Assembly: GCA_965120415.1 (NCBI GenBank) | Contig: CBCPNA010000019.1 | Span: forward strand, 1-36,854 | Direction of reading: 5' to 3' | Source of the DNA: CBCPNA01 sp965120415 | GTDB taxonomy: Bacteria; Bacillota; Clostridia; Lachnospirales; CAG-274 | DNA length: 36,854 nt | In this document: piece after piece, positions 33,516-36,854 of the stretch | How positions within the stretch are numbered: position 1 is the first letter of the stretch | How the letters are laid out: every line of letters begins with the position of its first letter | Notes under the pieces: model-generated | What the model saw: only the letters and a program-made list of their open reading frames with translations | Databases searched by the model: none | What the model was told of the DNA's origin: nothing | Made by a program: the position numbers and the translations under genes

Positions 33516-34409
33516 ATGAAAAAGATAAAACTAATTTACAACCCAAACTCTGGAGATAAAACTTTTAAAATTAATTTAGATATGTATATAGACAAATTGC
33601 AACAATTAGGATATGAAATACATGTATTTAGATTAAATGATATAAATATATTTAAAGAGCATATTAAGAATTTGCCAAAAGATTTTTATGAATATTTTAT
33701 TATTTCAGGAGGGGACGGTACGCTTAATTTGCTTATCAATTGCTTAATGAAATATAATTTAGCGCATATACCGATTGCTATTATACCATCTGGTACTGCA
33801 AATGATTTTGCAAGCTTTTTAAAGCTACCTAAAAGCGCAGAAAATATAGCCAAAATTATTGAGGCTAATAAGTATATTTATGCTGATGTAGGGCTTGTTA
33901 ACGACATGTATTTTATAAATGTATGTGCGGGGGGCATATTTGCAAATGTAGGAGAAAACCTTGATTTAAACTTTAAAAAGAAATTTGGTAAATTTGCATA
34001 TTATATAAAAGCGCTTGAAAAGATGCACGCTTTTTCTTCTATGGAGCTAAAAATAACAACAAATAATGAGGTAATACAAGATAAATTTGATTTATTTATT
34101 GTATTAAATTCTTCTGGTACAGGAGGGCTTGAAAAGCTTTCGCCAAAAGCATCTATAAACGATGGCCTTTTTGATTTTATCGCCTTTAAAAATGTTAGCT
34201 TATCTAATTTGCCAAAACTTTTTATTAAAGCTATTAAGGGCGACTTTTCAGAAAAGGATAAAATATTATTTTTAAAAGATAGTAATATAAAGCTAGAGCT
34301 TTTATCAGAAGAAAGCATAGCTTGTGATTTAGACGGAGAAAAGGGGCCTTTTTTCCCACTGGATATAAAAAATATTAAAAATGCAATAAAAATATTAACA
34401 TTTGATTAA
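33516..34409 (+). CDS. Diacylglycerol/lipid kinase, YegS-BmrU-DgkB family
   Basis: 297 aa. The DAGK catalytic motif GGDGT lies at residues 65-69, after the nucleotide-binding IYNPNSG (7-13), and PSGTANDFA is the usual third motif. The C-terminal half matches the beta-sandwich of this family (DGLFDFIAF, EESIACDLDGE). Members phosphorylate diacylglycerol or related lipids to recycle them in membrane turnover; DgkB is the closest characterised relative in Bacillota, but the exact substrate cannot be told from sequence. A promoter TTGAAA (33448-33453) with TATTAT (33471-33476) is plausible. It starts the plus-strand block and stands 21 bases before argS. Confidence 0.88.
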   Translation: MKKIKLIYNPNSGDKTFKINLDMYIDKLQQLGYEIHVFRLNDINIFKEHIKNLPKDFYEYFIISGGDGTLNLLINCLMKYNLAHIPIAIIPSGTANDFASFLKLPKSAENIAKIIEANKYIYADVGLVNDMYFINVCAGGIFANVGENLDLNFKKKFGKFAYYIKALEKMHAFSSMELKITTNNEVIQDKFDLFIVLNSSGTGGLEKLSPKASINDGLFDFIAFKNVSLSNLPKLFIKAIKGDFSEKDKILFLKDSNIKLELLSEESIACDLDGEKGPFFPLDIKNIKNAIKILTFD

Positions 34410-34430
34410 ATATTGATTATGGAGGATTTT

Positions 34431-36140
34431 ATGAATTTTAAACAAGAAATAGCCAGCTTATTAGCTGATGAAATAGATATTAGCCATGAAGAAATATTAA
34501 ATACTATAGAAATACCAGAACCAAGCCTTGGAGATTTTGCTTTCCCTTGCTTTAGGCTTACCAAAATTTTGAAAAAAGCACCTAATATAATAGCAGAAGA
34601 AATAGCTAAAAAATTGCCAAAAAAAGATTTTATACAAGATATAACAGTTGTAAATGCTTATATAAATTTTTTTGTTAATAAAGAAATTTTAGTTAAAAAT
34701 ATACTTTCTGATATTTTTATGCAAAAAAATGATTTTGGAAGTAAAGATTATGGCAAGGGCAAAACAATTGTTATCGACTATTCTTCTCCTAATATAGCTA
34801 AGCCCTTTCATATAGGGCATCTTAGGTCTACTGTTATAGGTAATTCTTTATGCAAAATTTTCAAAAAAATAGGGTATAATGTTGTATCTGTAAATCATTT
34901 AGGTGATTTTGGGACACAATTTGGAAAGCTGATTGTCGCTTACAAAAAGTGGGGCGATGATAACCTTATAGAAAAAGACGATATTAAAGAATTAAGCCGT
35001 ATTTATGTTAAATTTCATGAAGAAAGTAAAATAAACCCTTCTTTAGATGATGAGGCAAGGGCATGGCTTGTTAAATTACAAAATAATGATGATGAGGCAA
35101 AAAGGCTCTGGAAGTGGTTTTGCGATATTAGCATGAAAGAATTTAATAGAATTTACAATACTTTAAATATTACATTTGATTATTTTACCGGAGAAAGCTT
35201 TTATAACGATAAAATAGACGACGTTGTTTTGTTGCTTACCCAAAAAAGCTTACTTACAGAAAGTGAAGGGGCAAAAATAGTCGATTTAGAAAAGTTCGAT
35301 ATGCCCCCTTGCCTTATATTAAGAAGTGACGGAGGTAGCCTTTATCATACAAGAGATTTAGCTGCTGTTTTTTATCGCAAAAAGACTTTTGATTTTGAAA
35401 AATGCCTTTATTTAACAGCATTTGATCAAAACTTGCATTTTGCTCAATTATTTAAAGTAGTAGAGCTTATGGGCTATGATTTTGCAAAAGATTTGTACCA
35501 TATACCTTTTGGGCTTGTAAGCTTTATAGAAGATGGAGAATTAAGCAAGCTTTCAACAAGAAAAGGTAAAGTGCTATTAATGGAAGACATTTTAAACAAT
35601 GCTATTTCTAAAACACTTGATATTATTAATGAAAAAAACCCTAATTTAAAAAATAAAGAAGAGGTAGCAAAAGATGTTGGTATAGGTGCAGTAATTTTTA
35701 ACGATTTATTTAATTCTAGAATAAAAAATGTAATATTTGATTTAGAAAAAATGCTTAATTTTCAAGGAGAAACAGGACCTTATATCCAGTATACCAACGC
35801 TAGATGTGCTAGCATTTTAAAAAAAGAAGGTTTTAAAGAAGATATTTTGCAAAATATAGATTTTTTACTTTTAACAGATGAATTTTCTTTTGAGCTTGTA
35901 AAGCTTTTGGCGTTATTTCCAGAAAAGATTTTGGACGCTAGCATAAAATTTGAACCGTTTATTATTTCTAGATATTTAATACATGTTTGCCAAGCTTTTA
36001 ATAAATTTTATGATAAAAATAATATAAAAAATAGCGAAATAAACTTAAAAAATGCAAGGCTAGCTGTAGTTTTTGCTACAAAGCTTGTAATATTTAATGG
36101 CTTGTACCTTTTGGGTATAAAGGCTCCAGATGAGATGTAA
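34431..36140 (+). CDS. argS: Arginyl-tRNA synthetase
   Basis: Class I synthetase that charges tRNA-Arg. The N-terminal Add1 domain recognises the D loop; the nucleotide-binding HIGH motif is in KPFHIGHLRST (about residues 127-137); the KMSKS counterpart reads KLSTRKG, as in many ArgRS. The C-terminal DALR anticodon domain begins near LNFQGETGPYIQYTNAR. Length 569 aa is normal. The ATG at 34431 follows GGAGG at five bases; an upstream in-frame TTG at 34413 is less likely. Confidence 0.96.
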   Translation: MNFKQEIASLLADEIDISHEEILNTIEIPEPSLGDFAFPCFRLTKILKKAPNIIAEEIAKKLPKKDFIQDITVVNAYINFFVNKEILVKNILSDIFMQKNDFGSKDYGKGKTIVIDYSSPNIAKPFHIGHLRSTVIGNSLCKIFKKIGYNVVSVNHLGDFGTQFGKLIVAYKKWGDDNLIEKDDIKELSRIYVKFHEESKINPSLDDEARAWLVKLQNNDDEAKRLWKWFCDISMKEFNRIYNTLNITFDYFTGESFYNDKIDDVVLLLTQKSLLTESEGAKIVDLEKFDMPPCLILRSDGGSLYHTRDLAAVFYRKKTFDFEKCLYLTAFDQNLHFAQLFKVVELMGYDFAKDLYHIPFGLVSFIEDGELSKLSTRKGKVLLMEDILNNAISKTLDIINEKNPNLKNKEEVAKDVGIGAVIFNDLFNSRIKNVIFDLEKMLNFQGETGPYIQYTNARCASILKKEGFKEDILQNIDFLLLTDEFSFELVKLLALFPEKILDASIKFEPFIISRYLIHVCQAFNKFYDKNNIKNSEINLKNARLAVVFATKLVIFNGLYLLGIKAPDEM

Positions 36141-36148
36141 AAGAGGAT

Positions 36149-36180
36149 AAAAAGGGCGTAGGTAGAGCTATGCCTTTTTT
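36149..36180 (+). terminator. Terminator after argS
   Basis: AAAAGGGCGTAG pairs with CTATGCCTTTTTT around GTAGAG (two G-U pairs), ending in a T-run. Confidence 0.75.
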
Positions 36181-36188
36181 GTATTTTT

Positions 36189-36217
36189 TTGCATTCTTTT
36201 TATGATATTTTTATAAA
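36189..36217 (+). promoter_or_regulatory. Promoter of the partial gene at the right edge
   Basis: TTGCAT (36189-36194), 17-base spacer, TATAAA (36212-36217), 33 bases before the TTG start. Confidence 0.55.
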
Positions 36218-36250
36218 GTATAAAAAATATAAAAAAGGAGGTAAATTATA

Positions 36251-36854
36251 TTGATTGGAGAAGATGAAATAGAAGAAACAGAAGATGATACCTTTACAGA
36301 AGATGAAGAAATAGTGTATCCTTCTATTTATGACGATGCGGATATAAGGGTTATAAATAATAATATAAAAATTTTGGATGCGACGAAATTAACAGGAGAT
36401 AATTTAGATAATATTGCAAAAGAATCTAGTGAATATTATATAGAAAATAAAGTTAAAAATATAGACACAACTGCAAGTAGTATACTAACAACATCTAATA
36501 GCATATTAACAACAGCAAATAGTATTTCTACATCGACAAGCAAAATCTTGACTGCAACAACAAATATTACGACATCGTCAAACAGTATTTTGGAAATACA
36601 AGAAGATTTAAAATATAGGCATTTTCTAGATCTACCTAACCTAACTTATAAAACTTTATCTACAGGCTATGAACAAAAAGAGCAGACAACTAGCAGAGCA
36701 TTAAGTACACTATTAAGCGTTAGTGGTGCTGGGTATATTTGCTTTTGTGCTAATAGTGCTACTTTTAATATAAAAGGCACTACTTGCCCTGTAAGATATA
36801 AATTAACTGTTGACGGAACTGTAAAATTATGGCTTGAGCTTACCCCTTGTAGTA
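36251..36854 (+). CDS. Heptad-repeat protein, phage-fibre-like (partial, cut by the window end)
   Basis: TTG start at 36251 with a perfect AAAGGAGG nine bases upstream; about 201 codons are visible with no stop. The first 25 residues are strongly acidic. Residues about 75-116 form six consecutive seven-residue repeats (pattern xSxILTT: ASSILTT, SNSILTT, ANSISTS, TSKILTA, TTNITTS, SNSILEI) with Ile and Leu in register, as in a slender, probably trimeric coiled coil. A Gly-, Thr- and Cys-containing globular part follows (GAGYICFCANSATFNIKGTT). This layout is typical of phage tail fibres or of surface stalk proteins; the family is not recognised and the C-terminus is missing. Confidence 0.6.
   Translation, partial: MIGEDEIEETEDDTFTEDEEIVYPSIYDDADIRVINNNIKILDATKLTGDNLDNIAKESSEYYIENKVKNIDTTASSILTTSNSILTTANSISTSTSKILTATTNITTSSNSILEIQEDLKYRHFLDLPNLTYKTLSTGYEQKEQTTSRALSTLLSVSGAGYICFCANSATFNIKGTTCPVRYKLTVDGTVKLWLELTPCS

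Noticed and set aside
1..36854. CRISPR array, rRNA genes, insertion-sequence ends
   Set aside because: No regularly spaced direct repeats, no rRNA stretches and no transposase with terminal repeats were seen.

Overview
The window comes from the chromosome of a very AT-rich member of the Bacillota, most likely the Clostridia. Pointers are the dnaA-dnaN-S4-recF-gyrB-gyrA block, SpoVG, a DUF4446 gene after spo0J, a YkvI-type membrane protein, GGAGG-type ribosome binding sites and intrinsic terminators. I cannot name the species. The core proteins are complete and of normal length.

Layout. (1) 169-8855, minus strand: gyrA, gyrB, recF, a small S4-domain gene, dnaN and dnaA, with DnaA-box clusters on both sides of dnaA (7424-7521 and 8905-9077), so this is the dnaA/oriC locus. 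(2) 9162-12465, minus strand: truA, ecfT and one gene encoding both ECF ATPases as a fused protein. (3) 12.8-15.5 kb: three accessory genes (secreted alpha/beta hydrolase, secreted beta-rich protein, Rpn-type nuclease), each broken by a single missing A/T. (4) 15.6-18.0 kb, minus strand: prs and glmU. (5) 18.2-19.3 kb: a strong promoter, a 20-codon leader ORF and a multiply broken TraX-like gene. (6) 19.4-24.4 kb: cca, a third DnaA-box cluster (20604-20839), murC, spoVG and apeB. (7) 24.5-26.7 kb: a candidate small RNA with a perfect-consensus promoter, a membrane-anchored unknown, tRNA-Leu(CAA) and a YkvI-like transporter. (8) 26.9-28.6 kb: a 79-aa unknown and an aldehyde-dehydrogenase-like protein that has lost its catalytic cysteine. 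(9) 28.7-33.4 kb, minus strand: an FtsH-like protease, DUF4446, parB, parA and a zinc-finger/TM2 membrane protein, with parS-like sites at both ends of the ftsH-to-parA segment. (10) 33.5 kb to the end, plus strand: a diacylglycerol-kinase-family gene, argS and the start of a heptad-repeat protein cut by the window edge.

Functionally the window joins replication initiation (DnaA, DnaN, RecF, gyrase), chromosome segregation (ParA, ParB, parS), precursor synthesis for walls and nucleotides (GlmU, MurC, Prs), tRNA biology (TruA, Cca, ArgS, tRNA-Leu) and vitamin/metal import (ECF module). The gene order around the origin is unusual: the rpmH-rnpA-yidC-jag-mnmE-mnmG block that normally lies beside dnaA is absent, the ecf-truA operon (normally at the end of the ribosomal cluster) is there instead, and most genes to the right of dnaA point back towards it.

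The points most worth following up are the third DnaA-box cluster, the two parS sites, the degenerate aldehyde dehydrogenase with its small partner, the candidate small RNA, and the cluster of decaying accessory genes inside an otherwise intact core region.
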